A stretch of 64,000 bases of DNA from Congeria kusceri (Eukaryota; Mollusca; Bivalvia; Myida; Dreissenidae): NCBI GenBank assembly GCA_027627225.1, contig CM051027.1, positions 41,229,618 to 41,293,617 on the forward strand. The letters run 5' to 3'. Position 1 is the first letter of the stretch. The number at the start of each line of letters is the position of its first letter. The notes under the pieces were generated by a model that ran no database searches, had not been told where the DNA came from, and saw only the letters and a list, made by a program, of their open reading frames with translations. A program made the position numbers and the translations under genes. This document shows, piece by piece, positions 37,517 to 48,162 of the stretch.

Positions 37517-37740
37517 TTATGATTCAGCTTTATAGTAATTTTCTTTTCCCGGTTTTTGTAGGTATTTGACATTTGCTATTGTCAATGACTCTGGTAGCTT
37601 GCCTTCTGTATATGACTGCTGGAAAAGAGTAATTATTGCATCCAGGAGTTCATTGTTGTGATGTTTGATCATTTCTGTGAATATGTTGTCTGGTCCTGGT
37701 GCTTTACCGTATTCCATTGTTAGACTGTTGGCGGAAGCAA
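37517..37740 (-). pseudogene. Reverse transcriptase N-terminal fragment
   Basis: Reads TMEYGKAPGPDNIFTEMI and then YTEGKLPESLTIANVKYL, the first conserved block of LINE reverse transcriptases. The open frame continues up to 37,879, but residues before ~37,740 are probably the 3' tail of the adjacent LINE read in frame by chance. Confidence 0.7.
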
Positions 37741-37808
37741 TGCATTCCAATATATAGTAATAGGAACGCAAATACACGAAAGATAAAGAAGACGCATAAA
37801 TATTACAT

Positions 37809-38216
37809 TCAAGAAACAGATAACTCAGAAAGGGTATTTTTGCTGTATGACATAGCTTCTTTAAGATATTTACACACACCTAACAGATTATTAACATTGT
37901 TTGATGACATAACAGTTTTGAATAAATAAATGGTTGGCCACGAGATGTTTCCTAAATGTTTCTTTCTCAAATGTCTATAGTTATCACAGCAAAGTAAGAA
38001 GTGGTACTCAGATTCTACAACATTCATATTACAACAACGACATAATCTTTGTTCGCGCTCAACACCATAAAATCTGCCCGATTCTATCTCTAAATGATGG
38101 GACGATAGTCTGAAACGCGCTAAATGTTTATATAAAACAGCCTTTTTAATTTTCATCAAATAGTTTTCACAAACGAACTCTGTTTTGAATATGCAATAGT
38201 GATGTAGTTTAGGCAT
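37809..38216 (-). pseudogene. LINE ORF2 C-terminal domain
   Basis: 135 codons containing 'LARFRLSSHHLEIESGRF' and a Cys/His cluster of the form CRCC..ESEYHFLLCC, the typical C-terminal zinc-binding tail of this LINE type (C-x-x-C..H..C). It is separated from the RT frame by ~45 bp with a stop and frameshift. Confidence 0.75.
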
Positions 38217-38261
38217 TGATTGAATGGTTGCAAGCCATTCCTTTACAAAAGTGTCTCTAAG

Positions 38262-39440
38262 CTAAAACTTCATACTAGGAAAATAGTTTATTTCATTAAC
38301 AAAGTTTTGACGAATATTGTTGAAATCTAAATGATCGATGATATTATTAATTCTTTTAGACCAGCATGCATTATAACTAGAGTTACAAAGGTCACAATAT
38401 ATATTATACATAGGTACATTTCTATTTTTCATAATTTTTAACCAAAAACGGATGGCCCATTCGTTACAAAAAATAGAAAGGGGAAAACGACCAAATTCAC
38501 CAAAAACAGCATAATTTGGCGTCTGCTGTTTGACTCCGAGAAGGTGTTTTAAAAATCGAACATGTAATTTGTCAACATCTTTTATATTATAAACACCCCA
38601 AATGTATGAACCATATAACAATATTGGAACAATCATAGCATCAAATAATGTTAATTTGGTTTTGATATCCAGGTGTACTCTATCAAAAATTGATAATAAG
38701 CTGCAATAGGCTTTTAATGCCTGGTCATTTAATATTTTACCAGAGTTTTTCATGTTGCCGGTATATGTAAAATTAATACCAAGGTAAGTGAAATTATCAA
38801 CAATTTCAATTTTTTCTCCATTAATACAAATATTTACATCTGAATATACAATTGTTTTACGTTTTTCAAATATACATACTTTCGTTTTATTCACATTTAT
38901 TTTCAAGCCCCATTTTTCTGAGTATTGATAGATAGCATCAAGTTGGGCTTGTAAACTTAATTGATTTGTCGTGAATAATACAATGTCATCGGCAAATAAA
39001 ATCATATACATAGATAAGAGCTCAATATCTTTTCTGGATAACTCATCAATATTCATGTTATTGAATACATCATTAATAAATAGTACGAATAATAGAGGCG
39101 AGAGGGGCTCCCCTTGTTTTAGGCCCACTGTGACTTCAAAGAAGTCTGAATAACAAAACTTTTCATTCTTTTCCTTAACATAATGTGGCAACTTAATACA
39201 CGACTGTACATTCTTATATATACTTTTTATCATATCTATCATTTTACAACTAACACCAGATTTTATAAGTTTTACCCATAATGCATCATGATTAACAGTA
39301 TCGAATGCACGTTGGTAATCTATGAAAGCACACCACAATTTTTCATTTTTGTTAAGTACTTTTTGAATAATTGCATGTACAAGAAAAATTGCATCAGTCG
39401 CAGAATCATTATCTCTAAAACCAAATTGACAATTGTTCAA
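38262..39440 (-). CDS. Reverse transcriptase domain of LINE ORF2 (392 aa open)
   Basis: RNA-directed DNA polymerase core used for target-primed reverse transcription. Seen: NCQFGFRDNDSATDAIF (residues 3-19); the first catalytic Asp in AFIDYQRAFDTV (38-49); GLKQGEPLSPLLF (106-118); the active-site box FADDIVLF (149-156) with both Asp present; WGLKINVNKTK and TYLGINF of the thumb; then LLYGSYIWG. The catalytic residues look intact, but fingers block 0 lies in another frame upstream (39,415-39,699) and the C-terminal tail is out of frame downstream. The listed first Met is internal to the domain, not a real start. Confidence 0.85.
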   Translation of the reverse strand: MNNCQFGFRDNDSATDAIFLVHAIIQKVLNKNEKLWCAFIDYQRAFDTVNHDALWVKLIKSGVSCKMIDMIKSIYKNVQSCIKLPHYVKEKNEKFCYSDFFEVTVGLKQGEPLSPLLFVLFINDVFNNMNIDELSRKDIELLSMYMILFADDIVLFTTNQLSLQAQLDAIYQYSEKWGLKINVNKTKVCIFEKRKTIVYSDVNICINGEKIEIVDNFTYLGINFTYTGNMKNSGKILNDQALKAYCSLLSIFDRVHLDIKTKLTLFDAMIVPILLYGSYIWGVYNIKDVDKLHVRFLKHLLGVKQQTPNYAVFGEFGRFPLSIFCNEWAIRFWLKIMKNRNVPMYNIYCDLCNSSYNACWSKRINNIIDHLDFNNIRQNFVNEINYFPSMKF

Positions 39441-39699
39441 AATATTTCATTCTCACACCATTTATTCCATTTCTTAACACAAGAGAAAATAGCTTTGCAG
39501 TAATATTAACTAGAGTTATCCCCCTATAATTAGCGGGATTTGACTTGTCGCATTTTTTATGTATAGGGACAATAACACCTTTTGTCCATGACATTGGATA
39601 AACTCCGTGGTCGTAAATGTGATTGAAGATTTTACACAGATATGGAGATATAATTTCATTTGCATCAATAAAAAAATCTGCTACATTGTTATCAGTCAC
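39415..39699 (-). pseudogene. LINE reverse transcriptase N-terminal fragment
   Basis: Carries SWTKGVIVPIHKK and NPANYRGITLVN, the conserved RT block 0/1. It overlaps the main RT frame by ~25 bp in a different phase, marking a frameshift near 39,440; a second break near 39,699 separates it from the linker. Confidence 0.8.
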
Positions 39700-40380
39700 A
39701 AGACTTAAAACGTTTCATGGACTTAATAGTTTTACATATTTCGTCTATTGTCAGTGGGCAGTCAAGCTGCTTAATAAAGACCGGATTATTTCTATTTGTG
39801 TCATAATCATTGGGTGTAAAATTACTCTCATGTGTATTTGATATAATTACAAAATGATTGAACATGTCATTTTCATTAAAATTACCAGATGAAGAAGAAG
39901 ATTTCTTAAACTTGTTTACATATTTCCAAAATTTGCGAGGAGATTTTTTGCTCATGTCAGCGAGTTTAGACTTTTCCTTTGAAAAGTATTTAGCCTTGGC
40001 AATCCTTTTTGTTTTACAAACATGTTTTCTTGCATTTAAAACAGCGAACTTATTCTCCTCACAATTATTTAAACATAGTGTTCTCTTCGCAACATAAAAT
40101 TGTTTCTTTGCTGATTTACAGTCGTTATCAAAACAGGAACATTTCTTTTTAAAACTATTGCATTTTGACGCAAAACATGTTTTTTTAAACATGACGATGA
40201 TATATCGTATATTGTATTTCCAAAATCCGACATACATTCATCAATAGATGTTACGCCGGACAGTAGTTTTGAAGTAATATTATCAAAAGCATATATTTTT
40301 GCACCAACACAATTCAAAAACGTTTCTTTTTTGGAAGCATACCAGTTTATAAGCAGGGTTGGTATTTTCACAAATATCAA
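39692..40380 (-). pseudogene. LINE linker between endonuclease and RT
   Basis: Two overlapping frames (39,692-40,237 and 40,069-40,380) cover a Lys-rich segment with 'SPRKFWKYVNKFK', the usual mark just upstream of LINE RTs, and a 'KTIKSMKRFKSCD' end. The overlap in different phases indicates a frameshift near 40,100-40,230. Confidence 0.7.
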
Positions 40381-40431
40381 CGGCTTTGCATTTCATATCA
40401 AAATAAATCGGGCAATGGTAAGAAAATTATG

Positions 40432-41231
40432 TTAAGTCGAAAACTTGTAGATTATATACAGATTCATAAGAATTATAATCACATATGACACAGGTTTATT
40501 TCTAAAAATCGATTGAAAAGTACATTTGCCCTCTTCTTTTCTGCCATTTAATATGCACAGACCGTTTTCCTTGCACAGCGTGAGTAACTTCCTACCAAAA
40601 TTATTACACTGTGTATCAGAGTTGTGTCTAGTCGGGAGATTATTACCAAAAGAGCTAATGTTCGGCATGTCTACAAAACGGTCAAGGTTTATATCTGAGA
40701 GAAATCGGGCGAAATACCCGTGCGACTGTTAAAATCCCTGTTAAATACACATCACCCAGTTCATTGTACATACGAACATTAGAGGACAATTTCTCAAAAA
40801 AAGTCAATTTCAAACAGATTGGAATTACTATTTCTATAACAGCTGGAATCAGGCGGAGGTATGTAGCATAAACATATGTATTTATCTTGTAAAGAATTTG
40901 GTAATGTCTTGGATATTTTTATCCATATAATTCCTTTATTGTCAATACTTGCAATATCGACATATTGTTTTAAATAGCTTTTAATATACACAGAAATACC
41001 TCCACTGAATCTTTTTGCATTTCTATTAAATTTTGGACGAGGGCAATTTATATTATCATAACCTTCTACATAACCTTCTATCTCGATATTGGTATAACTA
41101 TAGTTCCAAGTTTCTGTAAACATTAAGATGTCATAATCACAAAAATAATTCAAAAAGTCAGAGTTATTTAGTTGAGATTTGATACCCTGTACATTCCAGA
41201 GTAAAAATGTGAGCTGTTCCTGATCGCACTC
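40432..41231 (-). pseudogene. LINE apurinic-type endonuclease domain, broken
   Basis: EEP-fold endonuclease that would nick target DNA. Starts with LTFLLWNVQGIKSQL (the N-terminal Asn motif), then the catalytic Glu in LMFTETW, and GGISVYIKSYL. The 'GDFNSRTG' motif survives as RDFNSRTG near 40,725 (Gly to Arg). A stop and shift near 40,794 and another near 40,690 break the frame, and the final SDH block is not clear. Confidence 0.8.
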
Positions 41232-41381
41232 CTAACTGTAACCGGCTGTGTTGACGTTGTCGGCGGTGAAGGCACGGCCGTTGATGATCAGCTTGTCATA
41301 CGATATGAAAGCCGTCTTGCCGTCCTGCCTGGCCTTGATCATGGTCGGGATGAGCTTGCGACGTCGCTCCTGAATTAACAT
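41232..41381 (-). pseudogene. ORF1-like C-terminal remnant (49 aa)
   Basis: ATG at 41,381 to TAG at 41,232. It reads ERRRKLIPTMIKARQDGKTA followed by a 'YDKLIINGRAFTAD' block, resembling the end of L1/Tx1-like ORF1 proteins (R+xLxP..A+..G..A...YDKL.I.G pattern, from memory). The TAG is followed directly, in frame, by the endonuclease start, as in an ORF1/ORF2 junction. The segment is clearly GC-richer than everything around it. The opposite strand is also open over the same stretch, but its protein is less family-like. Confidence 0.5.
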
Positions 41382-41389
41382 GCACAGTT

Positions 41390-42726
41390 AGTTTATAAAC
41401 AAAAATTGCCCATTTATTGAAATATTCGCTCTTATGATTCTCTTGACGCTAATTGATGCATATTATAACAGCTATACACCGGCAGCTAAACGCGCGCTAA
41501 TTTTATAATGATGTGAGTGTGTTGAACTCGCTGGAATCAATTGTTATTTATAGAGCGTGCCGCTAGGCTAATCAAAACAGTCGACTAATTCTGAGAACGA
41601 ATACAAATATTATGTTCTTGACATACAATGAGGAAATATGTTCATAATTATGTTCAGTTCTAGAGTGTATGTCGAAGATATGTTTATAACTTTATTTTAA
41701 CCGCTTATGTAAACAATTATGTACATTTTAATTCCCCAAAGTATGCAACAGTTGTTGGTATACAATAAATCATTGTTGTAAGTTTGCATTCCTAAAAATA
41801 GAAAATGTGCCTAATTCTATTGGCATTCAATTTTCCCGCTGCAGAATTATCGCAAGAAATCTAGGTCAAAAGTGATCTTAGACAGCTGCGCCGAACAAAA
41901 GTAGAATCGGAGTTTGTTCCCTTTGGAAATCATGATCATGAACGCTTATTGAATTTATGTGCATATGACAGCGTTTATTTACCTTGATATAAATCATTCT
42001 GACTGACGAAAACGTAATAAAAACGTAGATTTTCAAGAGAGAAAGACACAGTAACAATGTAAATTTTGTCGGCTATGATCAGCTGCCATGATCTGTGACA
42101 GTGTGGTTGGAAAATTACCGAGAAGCATATTAGTTTGACTGTTTATGTCTACGTGAAATATTGTACCATTGACTAATGAGATGTCAATAATGTTCTCTAT
42201 TGGAAAACTGACAAAGAAACCAAGTCAAACGGCAAGTCTAACACCAAGCTGTGTACGGGTTAGTATCAGTTCATTATCTAATTGTAAAGCCATTTGTTTG
42301 TATTGTAATAGTTACTAAGATAATGACAACTCGTGCATGGTCGTGTAAATATACTTAATAAAAATGTTAGATTTTTATTTATACACGGAACATAAAGTTT
42401 GGAAATATAATAAGATGAAGTACTAGTATTAGTTTCCAAGCTTATTTAACAAAGTTCTATGTTTTGAAATAATCATATAATTATGTTACAATTTCCATAT
42501 TGAAAATGCCATCAATTTTGCTTTGTCATTCTGTTAAGTGTTATAACATAACCTTATAAGTCAGTTACTAAAACATCTGTAAAAATTCAACATCTGGCAT
42601 TAAATTTTGCTCAACTGACATCGGTGCCATATCAGACAATTATTTAAGCAATGATTGTTGTGTAAATTAATATCAGTCTGTAAGTAGGATCTACTGTAAA
42701 ACTGTGTACTGAAAACTTATTTTCAG
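41390..42726. other. AT-rich non-coding stretch
   Basis: No convincing exon, repeat end or RNA gene seen. It may be intron or flank of the plus-strand exon that follows. Confidence 0.5.
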
Positions 42727-42940
42727 TGATGCTGCTGTTCAGAAAAGCAAACACACATCCAGTATGATGGGCGCCATGTTAGATGGCGACCAGGCTGTTA
42801 GTGTTCAACCAGAGGCATCGCTAGTAGCAGTCGCATTCCCATATTCATCAACAGCTGGGCCCAACAAGCTGATGTTCAAAAATGAGAAGGGCAGAAACAT
42901 TGATTCTCTGGGTCTTCTTGCCTATACTGACATGATATAA
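42727..42940 (+). CDS. Probable terminal exon of a host gene, unknown
   Basis: Preceded by an acceptor (ACTTATTTTCAG, ending at 42,726). One base completes the incoming codon, then 70 codons run to a TAA at 42,938-42,940. The translation includes SSMMGAMLDGDQAVSVQPEA and ends ..NIDSLGLLAYTDMI. Amino-acid composition and GC rise sharply against the AT-rich surroundings, then drop after the stop. An AATAAA at 43,310-43,315 could serve as poly-A signal. No family recognised. Upstream exons are not visible; the region to the left is occupied by LINEs, so the gene may be broken, or the previous exon may be very far away. Confidence 0.5.
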
Positions 42941-44009
42941 ATACAACAGCAGAGGACATCGCTGGGTCCGGTTTATGTTCCATTGAAACATTCAACTGTG
43001 AAGGAGCGGACAGTTTATTTAGTATTTAACATGTAAATATAATGGATGGGAAGCCCTATATTACAGTTGCAAAAAGGACGTTAGAAACTTTTATAACACA
43101 AATTAGCAGATTTTTTTAAAAACACTCATTTTTTAAACCCAGTAAAGTTCATGATGGACATGGCCTGGAACGTTAAATTTTTTTAGATGAAAATGTGTTA
43201 ATGCAGCACATATTGGTTCTGTCTATTATGTTTATATTTATGTCATTTATAAAATGTAGTTAATTCAACTCTTTTGTTCATATTCTAGATTATGTGTTTT
43301 AGACTTTTGAATAAATATTGTTTATACTAGAATATACAATGATGAAACAAAGTTTAATTTTAATGTTTTATGTTCAAAAGTTATGGAACTAATTTTATAT
43401 ATTGCTTGTATTTTGTATCTAAGAACTTTTTAAAGTTTTATGGGAGTATCTTTCTTAGGTTCTCAATAATTATTTAAAAATATTTTTAAAAAGGTATCTC
43501 TGAAAATAAAGGGTAGTGTTAAAAACTATTTTAATTTTTCAAATTTGCATGGTAATGTTTATTTGTTTTGCCTTCATTGTGTGGCTTATAGTCCAAGAAT
43601 AAAATATATTATGGTTTAGATTTAGAACATGCATAAAATAAGCAAGTTTATCACATTTTGTTTATGGCTTTCAAAAAATAGAACAGAAAAATTCTCATTG
43701 ATCATAACTATAATTAGCAATATGAGTACATATTACTTCCATCTAAATTCATTCAAGAATAATTGTTGATTATTTTCATAATATGTGTTCAATATACCAT
43801 TCATAAATGTTTATTTATATGAAGTTTATGAAATATTAATAAAGTATTTCACTTGTAAAGATGCCTATAGCTTTTCAGTTTTTGATGTGTTTAGCAAAAG
43901 AGGGGGTGTGGTAATTAAAAAACTGTATCTGACAAACCAAAGGGTAAAATCTCCCAAACTTTTGTAGAAGAGTCCAGATATGAATGCCCTTCAAGAAAAT
44001 ATTATGATT
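42941..44009. other. Likely 3' flank, AT-rich, no gene seen
   Basis: Possible 3' untranslated region down to the AATAAA at 43,310, then AT-rich sequence. A 60-codon plus-strand frame at 43,785 has no coding character. Confidence 0.4.
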
Positions 44010-45700
44010 TGTGGTGTTCTAGACATTGAGTATTATGGGTTGAATACCTTTCTTGTTACCAATTCTAATTCTGAATATGTTGACAATAAAGTACTGCAAT
44101 TTATTAATTTTAAACTGCCGAATGGAAAATCAAGAGCTTGCATCGTATGACCTACTTTTGACTCAGTAGGCTAAGAACCACTAAAAATCGGTGCTCCTAT
44201 ATAACTGCTACGCTTCGTCGGCTGGCGCGTTGTTAATTGACTTATTAACTGGCATGTAACTCCGTTTGCATAAGATAATTAGCTTGTACAAATATTTGTT
44301 CGTTACTTACAAGTTAGTTTTTATTATGATGTTGTATACTATTGAATAAGAAGCCACATTATAAAGTTTAAAGGTGGAAATTTGAACTTCATTTTAACAA
44401 ATGTTTCTTTTTTAGCATTATTCACATACTTGTAGATCTATAGTTCTTGTGTTGCCAACAGTCTTTCTACGCTGTCATTTGATTAAGACTGTTGGCGAAA
44501 GCCAACAGTATTTTGAGAGGGAAATTTTCAAAACAGGTATCGCAGAAAACTATTTCTTTTCTTTGCAAGCTACGAGTCAGTAAATCGTAACCTGAAAGGA
44601 TCCCTCATCAAAACAGCAAAAATCCACGCCTGTTTTCTTACCCTTTTAATTAAGATAATGTATGTCAAGTGTATTATAATGTATATATTCTGTAATTTAT
44701 TACAAGAACAGTTTCTAAAAATAGTCTATTTATTAAAAAGTTTACGTCAAACATATGACAATCCCTATTTGCGCCATTTACGTGTATGTAACCGAAAAAT
44801 TCACCTGGGTGTCCTTGAATAAGACCATTAAATTAATGCGCTATATCGGTTACATTTTACTCGTTTGCGAACGTGTTATTTCTTGTTACCGATTTTATTC
44901 TAAATATTACAACAACATACTGAAATGCATTAATTTTAAAATGCAGCATGGAAAATCGAGAGCACGCATCGTATGGCCTACTTTTGACTCAGTAGGCTAC
45001 GAATCACTAATAATCGATGCTCATAACTACCACGCTACATCGGTCATTCTGCATGTCTTGTTGCTGATTGACTTGTTTACAGGCATGAATTTAATTCCGT
45101 TTGCATTAGATAATTAGCTTTAAAAGGTATTTGTTCGTTACTTACACAATAGTTCTTATGATGTCGTATAATATTGAATAGAAAGTCATATTATAAAGTT
45201 TAAAGGTGGGAAATGAACTTAATTTAACACATAATTCACATGTTTTTAGTTGTGTTGTTTTTTTTGTCGCTAACAGTCTTTCTACGCAGTCAGCGTTGTG
45301 ATTCTAGACTTTTGGCGGAAGCCAACTGTCTTTTGGAAGGACAATTTCCACAACAGGTATCGCGGGAAACTACTTCTTTTCTTTGCAGGCTACGAGTCAG
45401 TAAATAAAAACCTGAAAGGGTCCTTCTTCGAAACAGCAAAAAATTCACAATTTTGGCATGAATATAATTCCGTTTGCATAATAAGCTTGAACAATATTTG
45501 TTCGTTACTTACAAATTAATGTTTATTATGATGTCATATATTATTGAATAAGAAGCCATATTATAAAGTTTAACGTTTGGAAATTGAACATCATTCAAAC
45601 AAATGTTTCCTTTTTAGTAAAAATGCACTAATAATTCACATGCTTTTAGTTTCTTTTGTCCCCAACAGTCTTTCTACGCTGTCAGCGTTTTGATTTTAAC
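44010..45700 (+). repeat. Tandem dimer of an ~820-bp dispersed repeat
   Basis: 'TACGAGTCAGTAAAT' occurs at 44,571 and 45,391, a period of 820 bp. Other paired landmarks: 'CCTACTTTTGACTCAGTAGG' at about 44,150 and 44,978; 'TTTGTTCGTTACTTACA' at about 44,296, 45,130 and 45,497. The third piece (from about 45,450) is internally deleted. An inverted copy lies at 55,150-55,900. The 120-codon frame at 44,755 is carried by the repeat and is not shared by the other copies, so it is not called a gene. Confidence 0.8.
44454..44509 (+). other. Nested hairpins GCCAACAGT / ACTGTTGGC with GAAA loop
   Basis: GCCAACAGTCTT (44,454), AAGACTGTTGGC (ending 44,496), GAAA, GCCAACAGT (ending 44,509). The middle arm can pair with the left arm (12 bp) or with the right arm (9 bp closed by a GAAA tetraloop). 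The right hairpin is recognisable, with mismatches, in the inverted copy near 55,865-55,888 and more degenerate near 45,307. Confidence 0.6.
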
Positions 45701-46810
45701 TGCTTCTATTTCTCTCTTGAAATCATTCCATTCAAGAAGTCATCTCCAGGGCTGGTAGGGTTAGAGTTGAGTATATTATCATACTTTGTATCAATGTCCT
45801 CTTTGAAATGTTCATCAAATTTTTAATGATTCAAATATTTACCTCCAAAAATATCATTTAAGATATTGCATTTGTCTTCATTTTCAACAACGGGGTATTC
45901 ATTATTCTCAATTAATGGTAGTACAGTGTCTATTTGGCAGTCTTTCAATCTAGTAAGTTTCTGTACATTTGACTATTTTTGTTTGGGTTTTTTGTTTTGT
46001 TTATAATTTCACATGTGTTGTTAACCCATTCAATCTTTGCCGATTCACAAACATCATGAAATTCATTTTCTTTGTTCTTTAAGTGTTGAAGATTATTTGA
46101 TGTCCTTCTTCGTTGAAAGAGGTTTTTTTGCAATATTTAAATTGTGTTATGCTTCTCTAACATCATTGTTGAACCATGCTACTGTTTTATGGCTTCTCTA
46201 ACATCATTGTTGAACCATGCTTCTCTGACGTCATTGTTGAACCATGCTTCTCTAACATCATTGTTGAACCATGCTACTGTTTTATGTTGATATCCTGCCT
46301 GAACTTCTACTTTGGGAACACAATAATCCACACATTCATTAAAAGTTTGTAGAAACGATTCATACATTGATTGAAACTTTTTTTATTGTGTTTTATTTCA
46401 TTCCATGACTTGAATTGTGTATTTGTTATGTTATCCCATTTTTCCAATCCGGTCTGTTCAATAATAATTTAGTGATTTTTATTATTGTTTACATTTTCTG
46501 TGCCATCATCTACCCCTAATAATATGGCTATGTGGTCAGACCGAACAAATTCATGAGTAAGTGTTTGACAATATTTTGTTATTTTAAATATTGTTGGTGT
46601 GACCAATATCAAATCAATAACACTAGAAGGTTCTTTTGCCATAAATTTGAATCCAATATGTCTCCTGCATAATTTTTAGTTTTATTTCCCCATGCTTTTG
46701 GCATTAAAATCACCAGTAATTATAATGTTTTTATATTTTGAGCTCATCTTCTCTGTTTGATGCATAAATATCTTAAGTTCTTCATGTTTTGATGGTGGTA
46801 TGTATCCAGC
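45700..46810 (-). pseudogene. LINE endonuclease/linker fragment
   Basis: Minus strand. IAGYIPPSK and then NIIITGDFNAKSMG (near 46,700-46,820) are the C-terminal endonuclease blocks. Linker frames follow at 46,179-46,367 and 45,945-46,133 (NKTKNPNKNSQMYRNLLD), and an RT-start-like 'NPTSPGDDFLNGMI' lies near 45,730. The fragment stops just where the RNase H LINE at 37,740 begins, so the two might be parts of one family. Several frame breaks; dead. Confidence 0.65.
46148..46300. repeat. 27-bp tandem repeat inside the LINE linker
   Basis: Unit GCTTCTCTAACATCATTGTT plus GAACCAT, four copies, two separated by GCTACTGTTTTAT. On the minus strand it repeats the nine residues AWFNNDVRE in frame, an expansion of the usual single 'WFN' linker motif. 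Confidence 0.75.
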
Positions 46811-46890
46811 AATATTGTCAACCCTCGAAACAGAATGTCACTACTCGGCATTCGCCTCGGGTGATATTCTGCCCTCGGGTTGACAATATC
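46811..46890. mobile_element. 80-bp palindromic element
   Basis: Arms AATATTGTCAACCCTCG and CGGGTTGACAATAT are inverted; inside, CAGAATGTCAC pairs with GTGATATTCTG. It lies exactly at the broken end of the LINE fragment. The CTCGG/CCGAG-rich centre resembles a palindromic miniature repeat I remember from bivalves. Confidence 0.6.
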
Positions 46891-47724
46891 CATGTCACAC
46901 ACGCTGCCATATGATATTTATATAATGTACTAAGGCTTGAGTGTTGAAAAGTTTGGATTGCATTACTATTTATGGTAGTTAATTCAGTAAATAGCATAAG
47001 TCGAGTAATATTTTAATGTGATATTTCTCAATACTTGGACCATATTTTATATGATTTAAATATTAACATTGTTTCATTTAGTGTGTCATTTAATTTATGT
47101 AACAATTATGACAAAAATATGCATAAAACATGTTTTTGTAAATACAATGTGAACTGTATTATCCAACTAATCAGACAATATATCACACGTTAAACAACAC
47201 ACAAAACCGTTATATTTGTGTTTTATTACAAATTCACCTTATTTTTACAATTGAAACATTACACATAAATTTACTGGAGACAAAACAGACAAGCAATAAA
47301 GTCCAACATTTAAGCATACAACTGAACAGTGAATAAAAAGAACAAATGTGAGTTGTTCGATCGTGTACGAGTGTTTTATTTGGTAATAATAAATATTATC
47401 CTGCATTGGATAATTGTTTAAGTTAAAAGAAATGAATCATGCTTTTTTTTTAAAAACAACAACATGTATTTGTATCTTTAATTTATCCTAATTCTTAATC
47501 GACTATTAAATCATTGCCTTTATATTGTCGTTGATTAATCGACCCCAATAATTTTACCCTATATGTGCTTTAAGGATTTAGTGCTACAACATTTTATTAA
47601 AAACAGCTTTTACGAACTCTATACAAGCTCTTGAACAAACAATGATTCAAGCATACATGTATTTCGTATTTTTCAACGCATGCTTTTATGAAAAATCGTT
47701 CTAGAGGACAAAGCTGATTCTTTT
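46891..47724. other. AT-rich intergenic stretch
   Basis: No gene or structured repeat seen. Confidence 0.4.
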
Positions 47725-47927
47725 TTAATAGCATGCTATTGGTAAATAGCACGGAGTTTCGTCCGAAATGACTACTGCAGTGTCTATAATGAATGGTTTC
47801 TCGATTTCGACGATATGTTGAGTCCTATACGTAGTCTCTGCCCAGACCGTTGTACAGTGCATCGGCTTGTAGCCTGCCAACGGTTTAGAAGTCTGATCAT
47901 TGATAGTTAATCCACGTGTTTTGTAAG
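47725..47927 (-). CDS. Probable terminal exon, minus strand, unknown
   Basis: After an AG acceptor (TTTTGAATAG on the minus strand, intron side from 47,928), two bases complete a codon and 66 codons follow to TAA (47,725-47,727). It includes GLTINDQTSKPLAGYKPMHC, VWAETTYRTQHIVEIEKPF and ISDETPCYLPIACY, rich in beta-forming residues. Composition is clearly non-random compared with flanks. No donor-bearing upstream exon was found, and the region to the right holds a plus-strand candidate gene start, so either the two genes overlap or one call is wrong. Family not recognised. Confidence 0.4.
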
Positions 47928-48162
47928 CTATTCAAAAGCGCCATGTTATGGAAACACAAAGATTACATTGCGAGTATCATTTCAATACAGTGCCTTTCTT
48001 AAAGCTGTCATCTTGCATTATCCTGCAGATAATTAAGTAGCGAATTTGTTGTAACAATGACAACAAAACCAACATTGAAGGTAAACATTCTCGTAGGAGA
48101 TCTTATAAGAGGCTCGCCCCACATGGGACATACTTCAGTGGCTAGTGAACATGACAATAAGA

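Larger units (their letters stand above)
35665..37740 (-). mobile_element. LINE with RNase H, 5'-truncated and decayed
   Basis: Minus-strand element. From its 5' side: reverse transcriptase start (KAPGPDNIFTEMIK, near 37,680), fingers/palm (GLPQGSVLSPLLF, near 37,130), an active-site box reading FSDDGT near 37,060 (normally F/YADD), thumb and connection (NPIIEYAAPVW near 36,670), then RNase H. No endonuclease is attached. Frames break repeatedly between 36,230 and 37,700. RNase H plus this RT arrangement suggests the I/Tad/R1-like group of LINEs; the clade is not assignable by eye. A ~70-bp gap separates it from the next LINE, in the same orientation. Confidence 0.75.
37809..41381 (-). mobile_element. 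LINE with endonuclease and RT, about 3.6 kb, decayed
   Basis: Minus-strand non-LTR element with, 5' to 3': an ORF1-like remnant (41,232-41,381), apurinic-type endonuclease (40,432-41,231), linker (39,692-40,380), reverse transcriptase (38,262-39,699) and a C-terminal Cys-rich motif (37,809-38,216). At least five frame breaks separate the parts, so it is dead. The long RT frame shows decay is not extreme. No poly-A or obvious target duplication was found. The lack of RNase H separates it from the neighbouring LINE. Confidence 0.85.

Noticed and set aside
44755..45117. 120-codon plus-strand frame MTIPICAIYVYV..
   Set aside because: Borne by one copy of the 820-bp repeat; equivalent positions in the other copies are not open.
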